The notes beneath the pieces are model-generated. The model saw nothing but the letters and a program-made list of their open reading frames with translations. It had not been told where the DNA came from and did no database searches. From NCBI RefSeq assembly GCF_009729095.1, contig NZ_VTGX01000003.1:823780-887779 (forward strand): a stretch of DNA of 64,000 bases. The letters are read 5' to 3'. The stretch is from Mycolicibacterium sp. CBMA 247. Lineage in GTDB: Bacteria > Actinomycetota > Actinomycetes > Mycobacteriales > Mycobacteriaceae. The translations under genes and the position numbers were made by a program. The stretch's first letter is position 1, and every line of letters begins with the position of its first letter. This document shows, piece by piece, positions 8,965 through 17,143 of this stretch.

Positions 8965-10098
8965 CTAGCTGCCGTGGGTGGTCCATCGGGTGGCGTGATC
9001 GGCATAGCGGGCGAAGCGGGGCCGAACCTGATCCAAGTCGATTCCGAACAATGCCGGGTCGGCATGGGAACTGGCTTCACGTTCGGCGGCGGCCCGGGTC
9101 CACCAACTGTCCATCCGTTGTGCGAATTCGTCGGTCACCGGTTGACCGAGCCAGGTGTACAGGCCGGTTACCTCGCCGATCGGATCGACCTGCATGGCCC
9201 GAAAGTCGATGTCGTAGAAGCGATCCTGGCCAGTACCGGCTCGGAACTGCAGTGCCCTGTCCATGCCCAGCGACCAGTGCTCGACATTGAGCCTGCCGAT
9301 GTAGGGGCGGTCGATCTCGTCGGTGAACGTGCCGATGATGTCGGCGTACAGGTCGGCCACCGACAGGATGACGTCGGTCGGATCGCGATGGGTCATCACA
9401 AATCTGGCGTCCGGGAAGGCCTGGCTCACCGCGTCCAGCCACAGCACGTGCGAGGGGCACTTCAGCCGCCACGGTCTGTCGGGTTCACCCCATTGCAGCA
9501 GCTTCATCACCCGCCGCTGGTACGCCAGAGTCGGTGTCAGATCGGCCTTCTCCACCAGCCAGGTGGAATAGGCGGGCACCTGGGCGAACGACTGGAACAG
9601 GTGCGACTTGAAGTCCAGGGCCATCAGCTCGTGGCACTCCATGGGACCGTGCGTATCGGCGGGGACGTGATACCGGGTGCCGACCATCTCCCCCTTGTCC
9701 GGCGGGACACGTGGATCGGCGCCCAGAACAGTCGACGGCGGCGGGCACGGCTGCGAAGACTCCCACCGCCGCAAGTAGCGCACGTCGGGGTCCTGGGCGA
9801 GCAGAATCGACAGCGCCGTGGAACCGGTGCGCGGCAGGCCCAGGCCGATGACCGGCGAGTCGATGGGCACCTCGTCGATCTCTGGATGGCGCCGGTACCA
9901 GTCTTCGACCTGCAGTCGCTGGGCGAGATACCCGGTGATGCGGGGGTAGAGAAACGCCTCACCGCGCCCGTTGAGTCGAGCCTCGGAGTCCAGCGAGGAC
10001 AGCAGGATCGCCAGGCCCTCCTCGAACGAGTCGTCGCCGAAGTCCGTCAGGCCGGTCTGCTCGACGGCCTTGGCCTTGATGTCCGTGACGGTCGGCAT
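8965..10098 (-). CDS. sulfotransferase family protein (Stf3-like)
   Basis: Predicted PAPS-dependent sulfotransferase of 377 residues. The 5'-phosphosulfate loop is GLGLPRTGSTALS near residues 85-97, and the 3'-phosphate-binding strand-helix is RFVMTHRDPTDVILSVADLY. The central LKCPSHVLWLDAV segment contributes a conserved Lys-Cys-Pro and His typical of mycobacterial Sulfotransfer_3 proteins. Length is usual for the family. It ends 14 bp before the lipocalin-like start and follows the SDR stop directly. Members of this family sulfate lipids or other small hydroxyl compounds; the partner SDRs could generate the hydroxyl acceptor (inference). Confidence 0.85.
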   Translation of the reverse strand: MPTVTDIKAKAVEQTGLTDFGDDSFEEGLAILLSSLDSEARLNGRGEAFLYPRITGYLAQRLQVEDWYRRHPEIDEVPIDSPVIGLGLPRTGSTALSILLAQDPDVRYLRRWESSQPCPPPSTVLGADPRVPPDKGEMVGTRYHVPADTHGPMECHELMALDFKSHLFQSFAQVPAYSTWLVEKADLTPTLAYQRRVMKLLQWGEPDRPWRLKCPSHVLWLDAVSQAFPDARFVMTHRDPTDVILSVADLYADIIGTFTDEIDRPYIGRLNVEHWSLGMDRALQFRAGTGQDRFYDIDFRAMQVDPIGEVTGLYTWLGQPVTDEFAQRMDSWWTRAAAEREASSHADPALFGIDLDQVRPRFARYADHATRWTTHGS

Positions 10099-10099
10099 C

Positions 10100-10975
10100 T
10101 CAGTTCATCCATTGCCCGCCGGCGACATCGATCGTCTGCCCGCAGAGGTAATCGGCAGCCTCCGACGCCAGGAACGCCACCATGTTGGCGGCCTCCTCGG
10201 GGAGCGATGCCCGGCCGAGTTGCACTTGGGTGGTGATCGCCTCCAGGATCGCGCCCCGGCCCGCGAAATGGGCCGGGGTCTTCGGGTCGAGCAGGTACTC
10301 CATCATCTCGGGTTTGATCATGATCCCGGGCGCCACACCGAGCACGTTGACTCCCCGCGAGGCCACCTCGTGGGCGAGGTTGCGGGTGAATCCGACGACG
10401 CCGGACTTGCACGCGTTGTACACCACGAGCCCGCGCTGCTGGATCCGGCCGCCGACCGACCCGATGTTGATGATCTTGCCCGACCCTTGCGGGAGCAGGA
10501 ATTCCAGCGCGGCATGGGCGCCGTACATCATCATGGTCAGACTGCCCAACACGGTGTGATCGATGTCGGCCTTGGTGTGGTTCTCGAACGGGCCGCCGAC
10601 AACCATGACGGGGTTGTTGACCATGATGTCCAACCCGCCCAGCTCGTGGTGCGCGGTGCGGACCGCCTCGTGCACCTGACCCCAGTCAGACATATCGGCC
10701 TTCACTGGGTGGGCTTTGACGCCCCACCGCTGCTCGATCTGGTCGGCGCGGCGTTGGACCTTCTCGAAAGTGCGCCCGATCAACGCGACGTCGGCCCCGA
10801 GCCCGGCCAGCCGGTTGGCGATGGCCTGCCCCAGACCGTCACCGCCGGCACCGGTGACAAACGCTTTCTTTCCAGACAGATCCATCAACTCGGTGACCCG
10901 TTTGTCGATGATGTGGCGCGGCAGGCTGTCGAGATTCAGGGCCGCGATGGCCTCGGCATCGTCGTGGACCGTCAT
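10100..10975 (-). CDS. SDR family oxidoreductase, first gene of operon
   Basis: Short-chain dehydrogenase of 291 residues with a 37-residue N-terminal extension ahead of the fold. The cofactor motif is TGAGGDGLG, with IGRTFEK after strand 2 (Arg suggests NADPH), ADMSDW after strand 3, and a VNNPV in place of NNAG. The catalytic set is IGSVGG serine and YNACK. C-terminal DYLCGQTIDVAGGQWMN is the usual SDR end. It is the promoter-proximal gene of the 7083-10975 operon, with a single base between its stop and the sulfotransferase start, and is divergent from the LysR regulator. Confidence 0.85.
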   Translation of the reverse strand: MTVHDDAEAIAALNLDSLPRHIIDKRVTELMDLSGKKAFVTGAGGDGLGQAIANRLAGLGADVALIGRTFEKVQRRADQIEQRWGVKAHPVKADMSDWGQVHEAVRTAHHELGGLDIMVNNPVMVVGGPFENHTKADIDHTVLGSLTMMMYGAHAALEFLLPQGSGKIINIGSVGGRIQQRGLVVYNACKSGVVGFTRNLAHEVASRGVNVLGVAPGIMIKPEMMEYLLDPKTPAHFAGRGAILEAITTQVQLGRASLPEEAANMVAFLASEAADYLCGQTIDVAGGQWMN

Positions 10976-11055
10976 GGGGTGTCTCCTCTCACCATGGCTT
11001 CGATCCGAGACGCTAGGGCCGGGGACGAGTGGTGAGGTAATACCGATTTCGGGAT

Positions 11056-11082
11056 CCAGTCATGCCGATATTCGATGACTGG
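11056..11082. promoter_or_regulatory. LysR-type operator: 8-bp inverted repeat with T-N11-A
   Basis: CCAGTCAT and ATGACTGG form a perfect inverted repeat separated by 11 nt, with the T-N11-A layout expected of LysR-type binding sites. It lies in the divergent region between the LysR gene and the SDR-sulfotransferase operon and is therefore the likely site for autoregulation and operon control. Confidence 0.65.
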
Positions 11083-11098
11083 TATACGTCGAATGCAT

Positions 11099-12052
11099 AT
11101 GGACACTCACCGGCTCAAATACTTCCTGCGAATCGCCGAGGAGCGGTCGATCACGCGCGCGGCCGGTCTGCTGGGCATCGCACAACCGGCCTTGAGCCGC
11201 CAATTGCAGCTGCTCGAAGAGGACCTCGGCGTCGCGTTGTTCACCCGCACCCGTCGCGGCGTCGAGCTCACCGAGGCCGGCGAGAGGCTCCGGGCCTCGA
11301 CCGCCGGGCCCCTGCGTCAGCTGGAGCTGGCCGTCCAGTACGCCGGGACCCCCTTGGCCCGGCTCGACCGCACCATGCGCCTCGGGTTACCGGAGACCAC
11401 GGTGGACCTGTTGTCCGCACCACTTCTCGGCAGCTTGACCACCGTCTTTCCCGAAGCCACGTTCTCGGTGACCGTCGGGAGTACCGATCAGCTGGTGGAG
11501 GCCATGCTCAAAGGTGCGGTCGACGTGGCGCTCATCAACCCGATACCCGATGAGCGGGTTTTCTATCGAGAGTTGTTGGCCGAAGAGCTGTTTGTGATCG
11601 GCGGACCCGACTCGACCCTTGACGCGACCGGTGCTGTCGAGTTCAGCGACGTGGTCGCGTTACCCCTGGTGGTACCGCGGTCGTCGTCCGGGATCGGCAC
11701 GTCACTGCAGAATGCAGCGCTACGAACCAAGGTCAAATTCAGTTACCGGACGACAACCGATTCCCTTGCGGTGATGAAGAATCTGATCGAGGCGGGTATC
11801 GCCTACGGCGTCCTCCCGATGTCGGCCTGCAGACGCGAAATCGATGACGGGCGTTTGCGATTCGCGCCGATCGCTGCGCCTGTGCTCACTCAGCGACTCG
11901 GCGTCGGCGCGACGGCACAACTCGAGCTGCCACGCGAGCTCTCCATGAAGATCGGTGACACCATCCGCGAGGAGGTCGCCGCCCTGATCAGATCGGGCAA
12001 GTGGAACGCGGAGTTGATATCCACCCAACCGTGGAATCCGATGCGTGGGTGA
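11099..12052 (+). CDS. LysR-family transcriptional regulator
   Basis: A 317-residue LysR-type regulator. N-terminal winged helix-turn-helix (about 1-62): LKYFLRIAEERSITRAAGLLGIAQPALSRQLQLLEEDLGVALFTR; the rest is the periplasmic-binding-protein-like effector domain. Start set at ATG 11099 (MDTHRLKYF); ATG 11093 is two codons upstream, and the longest frame starts at ATG 11075, inside the operator palindrome. It is transcribed divergently from the SDR / sulfotransferase operon and probably controls it. The effector is unknown, but the pairing suggests the operon's substrate. Confidence 0.9.
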   Translation: MDTHRLKYFLRIAEERSITRAAGLLGIAQPALSRQLQLLEEDLGVALFTRTRRGVELTEAGERLRASTAGPLRQLELAVQYAGTPLARLDRTMRLGLPETTVDLLSAPLLGSLTTVFPEATFSVTVGSTDQLVEAMLKGAVDVALINPIPDERVFYRELLAEELFVIGGPDSTLDATGAVEFSDVVALPLVVPRSSSGIGTSLQNAALRTKVKFSYRTTTDSLAVMKNLIEAGIAYGVLPMSACRREIDDGRLRFAPIAAPVLTQRLGVGATAQLELPRELSMKIGDTIREEVAALIRSGKWNAELISTQPWNPMRG

Positions 12053-12158
12053 AGCCGGGGCGACCGGTACGGCTCAAATAGCGGACGAATATCCCTATCA
12101 GCGCCATGGAGACGGCACATACTGACGACAGCCACTTTCGTCCAGGAGGGCCGCAGAC

Positions 12159-12467
12159 ATGACCGAAGCACCTCAACCCCGAACCGACGGATCCAACGGC
12201 CGGCCCAACCGGCTCGGCCAGGCAGCTGCCCTGGTGGGCATCGTCGCCGGGATCCTGTTCATCGTTGCCGTCATCTTCTTCAGCGGGCTCGTCATCGGTG
12301 CCGGCCGGGGCTATCACCACGGGAGTTACCACGGCCTGTCCGACGATCCACCGACTAGCTCCTGCCCGATGATGAATCCCGACAACATGATGGGACCCGG
12401 CGGGATGATGGGACCCGGCTCACCAATGATGCCAAGTCGCGTCCCGGGGCCGACACCGCGACCCTGA
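12159..12467 (+). CDS. small membrane protein with Met-rich C-terminus
   Basis: A 102-residue protein preceded by a strong AGGAGG 12 nt before ATG 12159. It has a polar N-terminus (about 1-22), one strong membrane helix at about 23-47 (AAALVGIVAGILFIVAVIFFSGLVIG), a His/Tyr/Gly patch (RGYHHGSYHG), and a tail with CPMM and repeated MM pairs (MMNPDNMMGPGGMM, then SPMMP). Met-rich repeats with a Cys and His residues are typical of copper-binding segments in other proteins, so a metal-related role at the cell surface is possible but unproven. Short mycobacterial membrane proteins with this plan are usually annotated as hypothetical. Confidence 0.7.
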   Translation: MTEAPQPRTDGSNGRPNRLGQAAALVGIVAGILFIVAVIFFSGLVIGAGRGYHHGSYHGLSDDPPTSSCPMMNPDNMMGPGGMMGPGSPMMPSRVPGPTPRP

Positions 12468-12495
12468 TATCCAGGGCCCGACAGGACAATCCGTG

Positions 12496-13830
12496 TTAGG
12501 CCCGAGCTCCGGTGACCCGCCCCGCACTGGCGCGAGCGGCCACGGCCGCGATCACGAACCCTCCGAGCGCCGCCCAGCCCAGAACACCGTCGAGCCCGTT
12601 CTTGGCCAGCAGTGTCAACGCGGCACCGGCAACGCACAGCAGCGCACCGGTGAGCACCGATCGGGCGCCCCTGATCTGAACCGGGCTGTCCCACCACGGC
12701 AGCGGTCGGTGCTCCAGCGGTGACAGCAGCCGAAATGCCACGGCCATGAGAACGGCGAAAACCACTGCGCGCAAGGCCAGATGGGCCCAAAAGCCCGGTA
12801 CGTGCGGATCGAATGCGTCGAGGCCGACGGCGTGCAGGCTGAACGCGGCGATCGCGATCACCGGAATGTGCCACAGGTACAGCGTCATCGCTCCCCCGTT
12901 GCCCATCGCGACGACGTACCAGACCCGAGGACGGGCGGCCCAGCGCCGGATCGGGTCCGCGGCGGCAATGAACAGGCACGGCATCCAGGTGCACTGCAGT
13001 GCAAGCAGCAGTGTCGGGGGCGACACGTTCGACACCCGCTCGGTTCCGGTGACGACGAGGGACACGTCGTAAATGCCGGTGAGAGCCAGGATTACCTGCG
13101 CGGTGAACGCAACGACCGCAATCCCCAGCGCCCTGCGCGCACAGATCAGGTGACGCGCATAGGCCACCCCGATCACCACCGGGATGAGCCAGACGATGAT
13201 CAGGTTGGCCGTGCCCGCCTCTGGCGTGCCGACCGCGAAGCGAATGGAATCCACCACGCCCGAGGCGGCGATCAGCCCGACGACCACCAAAGCCAGCGCC
13301 CGGCCGGTGTGCACACGCATCAGCCCCGGGACGAAGGCGAGCGCCACCAGGTAGACGCCCAGGAACCACAGCAGGGCCACGCACTCGCGCCCGAGCGCGG
13401 CAGCGGACTCGGCCCCCATCGTCGCGTGCACCACGAGCAGGACCACCGCCCACACCGCCAGGTACCAGAACACCGGCCGGCACAGCCGCTGGGCGCGGGT
13501 CAGCAACCATGCACCCCATGGTCTGGCCGACCGCACATCGCTCCTCGCGTCCGCGGGATGCAAGCTGTAAGCACCCGCGGCCCCGCCGGCCAGGAAGAAC
13601 AGCGGCATCACCTGTAGCACCCAAGTGATCGGGGCCAGCGCGGGCAGGGCACCGAGAATGTTGCCGACCCGGACGCCGCCGGAGTCGATGGTGGCCAGCA
13701 GCAGGGCGCAGTGTCCGAACATCACCACGAGCAGGGCACTCAGGCGCGCCACATCGACGGCACGATCACGGTGGGGTTTGGTGTCGGGTGCGACGGTGTC
13801 CTGGGACGGCACAGCCTCGTGGGTCGGCAT
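12496..13830 (-). CDS. acyltransferase 3 family membrane protein
   Basis: Integral membrane acyltransferase of 444 residues (PF01757 plan). The N-terminal RDRAVDVARLSALLVVMFGHCALLL contains the family's conserved histidine (FGH) near residue 40, followed by the PLFFLAGGAAGAYS segment with the R/G-rich loop. Eight to ten further hydrophobic helices follow, including MTLYLWHIPVIAI, which carries the conserved Trp-His of the family's late helix. Such enzymes O-acylate sugars, lipids or peptidoglycan at the membrane. No adjacent polysaccharide genes identify the acceptor. Convergent with the Met-rich protein gene. Confidence 0.85.
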   Translation of the reverse strand: MPTHEAVPSQDTVAPDTKPHRDRAVDVARLSALLVVMFGHCALLLATIDSGGVRVGNILGALPALAPITWVLQVMPLFFLAGGAAGAYSLHPADARSDVRSARPWGAWLLTRAQRLCRPVFWYLAVWAVVLLVVHATMGAESAAALGRECVALLWFLGVYLVALAFVPGLMRVHTGRALALVVVGLIAASGVVDSIRFAVGTPEAGTANLIIVWLIPVVIGVAYARHLICARRALGIAVVAFTAQVILALTGIYDVSLVVTGTERVSNVSPPTLLLALQCTWMPCLFIAAADPIRRWAARPRVWYVVAMGNGGAMTLYLWHIPVIAIAAFSLHAVGLDAFDPHVPGFWAHLALRAVVFAVLMAVAFRLLSPLEHRPLPWWDSPVQIRGARSVLTGALLCVAGAALTLLAKNGLDGVLGWAALGGFVIAAVAARASAGRVTGARA

Positions 13831-13891
13831 GGCTTCAGTCTGCCGTCCGCGCGTCCGATCCGGATGGGTAGTTCTACCTCCGCTCGGGCAG

Positions 13892-14097
13892 CTAGGCCTG
13901 GACCGCCGGCCTGGAAAGTTCCGCTCGCGCCCGCCTCTCTATGAGCAGCGGCACGAACTCGCGAATGGGGCTGGACTGAAAATGATCCTGGGCGCGACGG
14001 ACGCATCCCTGGACGTCGTCGGCGGAAAACTCTGGATAGGCCGCACCCAGCCGCGTCAGCACTTCGGCCATCATCAATTCTTCGCTGATCCCGACCA
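13892..14097 (-). CDS. three-helix-bundle dimerisation-domain protein
   Basis: A short helical protein of about 68 residues starting at ATG 14097 (MVGISEELMMAEVLTRLG). A longer frame to ATG 14191 is possible but overlaps the divergent gene start. The pattern 'L...YPEFSADDVQGCVRRAQDHFQSSPIREFVPLLIERRARAEL' is the mycobacterial three-helix-bundle dimerisation domain: AYPE-F, DV...V..A...F...PIR.FVP.L.ERRAR. Function unknown; such proteins occur in many copies per genome and are probably regulatory or adaptor proteins. Divergent from the small helical protein at 14183. Confidence 0.7.
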
Positions 14098-14182
14098 TGA
14101 GTTCAGAATCCGCTGGACCCGGCCTGTGGTCAAGATTTTCCCAAGTGAGCGGAACCAACACACAAGTGGCACGATTCGTAGC

Positions 14183-14446
14183 GTGGCTCACTCTGCGGAC
14201 TCTGCCGATATCGCACAGGCTCAGTACCTTCTAGCTGAGTTGTGGCGGCACGTGGAAGACGTATCGATGCGCCTGGAGAAGGCCGAGCGGCGGATGCGTC
14301 GATCAACGGCCTGTGATCGACGCGAAGTCAGCAGATTGCGCAGCGCTCTGTACGAGACCCATCACCTGATCGACGCCATTCATCACAGGTTCCCCGAAAC
14401 CTGTCCGCACCGCTCTCCAGCCGAGTCCACCCTGGCCGAGCGTTAG
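14183..14446 (+). CDS. small helical protein, hypothetical
   Basis: An 87-residue frame from GTG 14183 (VAHSADSADIAQAQYLLAEL). The longer frame that begins upstream is antisense to the acyltransferase and three-helix genes, so only the last part is taken as coding. The predicted product is almost wholly helical and amphipathic with a heptad-like pattern (LLAELWRHVEDVSMRLEKAERRMRR ... REVSRLRSALYETHHLIDAI), suggesting a coiled coil. I do not recognise a family. It is divergent from, and may partner with, the three-helix-bundle gene. Confidence 0.5.
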   Translation: MAHSADSADIAQAQYLLAELWRHVEDVSMRLEKAERRMRRSTACDRREVSRLRSALYETHHLIDAIHHRFPETCPHRSPAESTLAER

Positions 14447-14556
14447 CTGACCAGCGGGTGCCGGTTTAGCCAACTCCCGGTGCCGCGGCGGAAGACTCGA
14501 CGTTGCCGAACACCGTTCCCGCCCTGCCGTGCCTGCGACAGCAGTAAATTGCTCGG

Positions 14557-15195
14557 GTGGGGAAAAGTTTGTTGGCCGGTGGCCGTGGGCGCTTGCTGGC
14601 GCTCGCCGTCTCGGTCACCCTTGCCGGAGGCATGGTGTACGTCCAGAACACCGAGTCGAGGTGTTGCACGGAGGTCCCGGCGGCAACACCGCCCACCAGT
14701 CAGCAACCCGCGCCGGCTCCCGCCCAAGCTGAGTTGGTGGCAGCCAGCGCGCCCGTCGTGGCGCGCGACTTCCAGTTCTCCCTGCCCAAAGGCCCGGCAC
14801 CTGAGAACGGCCTACAAATCAAGACGATCTGGGTGGCCCGTGCCATCGCCGTGATGTTCCCCGAGATCACCACCATCGGCGGATTTCGTCAGGACGCGCT
14901 GAAATGGCATCCCAACGGTCTGGCGATCGACGTGATGATTCCGAACTATCACTCCAAAGAAGGGATCGAGCTCGGCAACCAGATCGCCGGTTTCGCCCTG
15001 GCCAATGCCGAACGCTGGGGTGTGCTGCATGTGATCTGGCGTCAGGGCCTCTATCCCGGGATCGGCGCACCCAGCTGGACCGCCGACTACGGCAACGAAA
15101 CCGCCAATCACTTCGACCACGTGCACATCGCCACCGACGGCGGCGGCTACCCCACCGGGCACGAAACCTATTTCATGGGCTCGATGAACCGCTAG
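14557..15195 (+). CDS. secreted M15/ARB-07466-like domain protein, copy 1
   Basis: Exported protein of 212 residues, GTG start at 14557. A basic N-terminus plus hydrophobic segment (LLALAVSVTLAGGMVYV) forms a signal anchor, followed by a short conserved RCCTEV and a Pro/Ala-rich linker (about 30-65). The C-terminal domain (about 85-212) has WHPNGLAIDVMIPNY and ANHFDHVHIATDGGGYPTG, which place His and Asp residues as in DD-carboxypeptidase-like M15 folds (ARB-07466 C-terminal domain). Possible cell-wall hydrolase or a catalytically degenerate relative. A paralogue with the same RCCTEV and domain lies at 23623. Convergent with the DUF2236 gene. Confidence 0.75.
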   Translation: MGKSLLAGGRGRLLALAVSVTLAGGMVYVQNTESRCCTEVPAATPPTSQQPAPAPAQAELVAASAPVVARDFQFSLPKGPAPENGLQIKTIWVARAIAVMFPEITTIGGFRQDALKWHPNGLAIDVMIPNYHSKEGIELGNQIAGFALANAERWGVLHVIWRQGLYPGIGAPSWTADYGNETANHFDHVHIATDGGGYPTGHETYFMGSMNR

Positions 15196-15220
15196 ACAGC
15201 CGAGTTCGGCCGTGTCGCAA

Positions 15221-16435
15221 TCAAGCTGCGCTGCTCACGTGCACGGCGGACTCGCCGATGTTGGCCGCACTGTCGCCGATGATGGTGTGCAGCAGGGCTT
15301 GTTGCTCGCGTTGCCCGCGCGACACCGCTCGGTCCATACCGGCGGGCAATGTTATGGCTGCGACGCTGCGGATCAGGTTGACGGGCATCCGCAACAGCGG
15401 GTACCACGGCGGCATGTAGGCCGGTAGACCCAGGACGCGCATCGCACTCGGACCGAGGAAAGCACTGGTGATCGACAGGTGCTGGGCCCATGCCAGACGG
15501 CGGCGCAGGCCCCGGATGCCGCGGTAGTGCCACGACAGCGGGTCCTCGGCCATGGGGACGGACAGCTGCTGCGTGGTTTCATCGGGGTTCGCCAGCGCGG
15601 TGGAGGTGTGGTAGAGCACGCGGATGCTCTCACGGAAGCTGTGGGGCAACCATTCGTCCTCGACGCCGATCAGCCAACCGACATAGCGGGTCAGGTGCGC
15701 AATGGCGTCGAGTTCGCCTGGCGCAGGAATGATTCCCATTCCGAGCGAGGCCACGGGCGGTGCGACGAGCGCGCCGACCAGAGTTGCCGCCATATCGGTC
15801 TGGTTGACCGGCAAGCCCCATTCGTCTGCGCGCCAGTCCGGCATCGCCGCCACGTGCCGGCGCACGAACGCGTGGATCAACCGCACGTGCAGGGTGGACC
15901 GGTAGCCGACTCCCAACGGGTCAAGGCCGCCGTCGGAGATGACATCCATCGCCCATTGCATCGTCTCCGCGAAACGCTTGTTGGAGCCCTTCTCCAGGGC
16001 ACCCGTGCGCAGCAGGGTCTTGTTGAATCCCGAGAACTGGTAGCCGCCGAGCAGTGACACGTCGCGCGCGATGGACATGCCGTCAGAACCTCCCCGCACC
16101 AGCGCGCGCTGACCTTTGCGCAGCTTGTCGCGGTCCATCCAGTCCGGGAGCGTCTCGACCCCGATGAAGAACTCGCGCAACGGTTCCGGAGCTTCGGGCA
16201 CGTTGCCGATACCTTCGGCGAGGGCCCGCTCGAACAGCGAGCGCATCTGCTCCATACCCGCCGACGACATCCACTCGACCAGGCGGTCCATCGGCTCGTC
16301 ACCGACCGTCAGGCGCTCACCGAGCCGGCACCACTGCTGCGCGTTGGGGTCTCGAATACCCAGCATCAGCGCGAACGTCCGAACGGCGCCCGGAACCGGA
16401 AGCGGCCGCTCGGGATGGCGAGCCGGGATGTTCAT
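15221..16435 (-). CDS. DUF2236 (MpaB/latex-clearing-protein-like) oxygenase
   Basis: A 404-residue protein of the DUF2236 family, which includes rubber oxygenase Lcp and the MpaB group, b-type heme proteins. The conserved region RLIHAFVRRHV (about residues 165-176) provides His/Arg residues of the heme-binding RxxxH...R pattern, followed by NQTDMAATL and the ALV-APP region. Start chosen at ATG 16435 because AGGAGG sits 6 nt upstream; the frame continues a few codons further upstream. Soluble with no signal peptide. Divergent from a TetR regulator across a perfect palindrome, so its expression is probably TetR-controlled. Substrate unknown. Confidence 0.8.
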   Translation of the reverse strand: MNIPARHPERPLPVPGAVRTFALMLGIRDPNAQQWCRLGERLTVGDEPMDRLVEWMSSAGMEQMRSLFERALAEGIGNVPEAPEPLREFFIGVETLPDWMDRDKLRKGQRALVRGGSDGMSIARDVSLLGGYQFSGFNKTLLRTGALEKGSNKRFAETMQWAMDVISDGGLDPLGVGYRSTLHVRLIHAFVRRHVAAMPDWRADEWGLPVNQTDMAATLVGALVAPPVASLGMGIIPAPGELDAIAHLTRYVGWLIGVEDEWLPHSFRESIRVLYHTSTALANPDETTQQLSVPMAEDPLSWHYRGIRGLRRRLAWAQHLSITSAFLGPSAMRVLGLPAYMPPWYPLLRMPVNLIRSVAAITLPAGMDRAVSRGQREQQALLHTIIGDSAANIGESAVHVSSAA

Positions 16436-16456
16436 CGGTGACCTCCTGCACACAAC

Positions 16457-16474
16457 TGACTACGTACGTAGTCA
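16457..16474. promoter_or_regulatory. TetR operator: perfect 18-bp palindrome
   Basis: TGACTACGTACGTAGTCA is a perfect palindrome in the 68-bp gap between the DUF2236 start (16435) and the TetR gene (16504). Size and symmetry are typical for a TetR-family dimer site; it can repress both genes. Confidence 0.75.
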
Positions 16475-16503
16475 AAATCTAGATTGCAGGTAGGGTGCTG
16501 TCA

Positions 16504-17142
16504 ATGAAACGCGCACAGGTGGTGCGCGGATACGGCGGCATCAGCGCGGCCGACCGCCGCACCGAACGACGGATCAAGCTGCTCGCCGCCGGCCGGCAGA
16601 TCTGGGGTGAATCCGGGATCTCCGAGGTGACCGTGCGCGCCGTATGCACCGCAGCCGGGCTGACGTCGCGTTATTTCTACGAACAGTTCCCGAGCCGAGA
16701 CGCACTGCTGTTCGCCATTTCCGATGATGTCCGGGACCAGTTGTTGGCAGCGCTCGTGGCAGCTGGGGTCGACGAGCCCGGCACGCTCACCAACAAGCTT
16801 CGGTCCGCGCTCACGGCGTTCCTCGACATCATCGCGGCCGACCCGCACATCCACCGCATCGCCACCGGAGATGTGAGCGGCGTCGCCGGCCTGGCGCAAC
16901 ACCGCACGCACATCCTCGAGATGATCACCACTTTGATCGTGCAGTACGCGCCGGCCGTCCTGCCCGCCGCGACACCGAGCCCTGCCGAGTTGCGCCGCGG
17001 TGCACGGTTCATGGTCGGTGGTGTCAATCAAATCATCGAAGCCTGGCTCGAGAACCCAACCGAAAGCCCAGAAGAACTCGCGGCCGAATGCGCCGATCTC
17101 TGTGTGGCCGTGGTCCGCGGCATCACGCGGTCAGCCGATTAG
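16504..17142 (+). CDS. TetR-family transcriptional regulator
   Basis: A 212-residue TetR regulator. The N-terminal helix-turn-helix domain is ERRIKLLAAGRQIWGESGISEVTVRAVCTAAGLTSRYFYEQFPSRDALLFAI (about 18-70), with the RYFYEQF signature of the recognition-helix end. The remainder is a helical ligand-binding domain. Start chosen at ATG 16504; GTG 16495 is three codons upstream. It faces the DUF2236 gene across a palindrome and ends 1 nt before the convergent DUF732 gene stop. Likely represses the oxygenase gene in the absence of a ligand. Confidence 0.9.
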   Translation: MKRAQVVRGYGGISAADRRTERRIKLLAAGRQIWGESGISEVTVRAVCTAAGLTSRYFYEQFPSRDALLFAISDDVRDQLLAALVAAGVDEPGTLTNKLRSALTAFLDIIAADPHIHRIATGDVSGVAGLAQHRTHILEMITTLIVQYAPAVLPAATPSPAELRRGARFMVGGVNQIIEAWLENPTESPEELAAECADLCVAVVRGITRSAD

Positions 17143-17143
17143 C

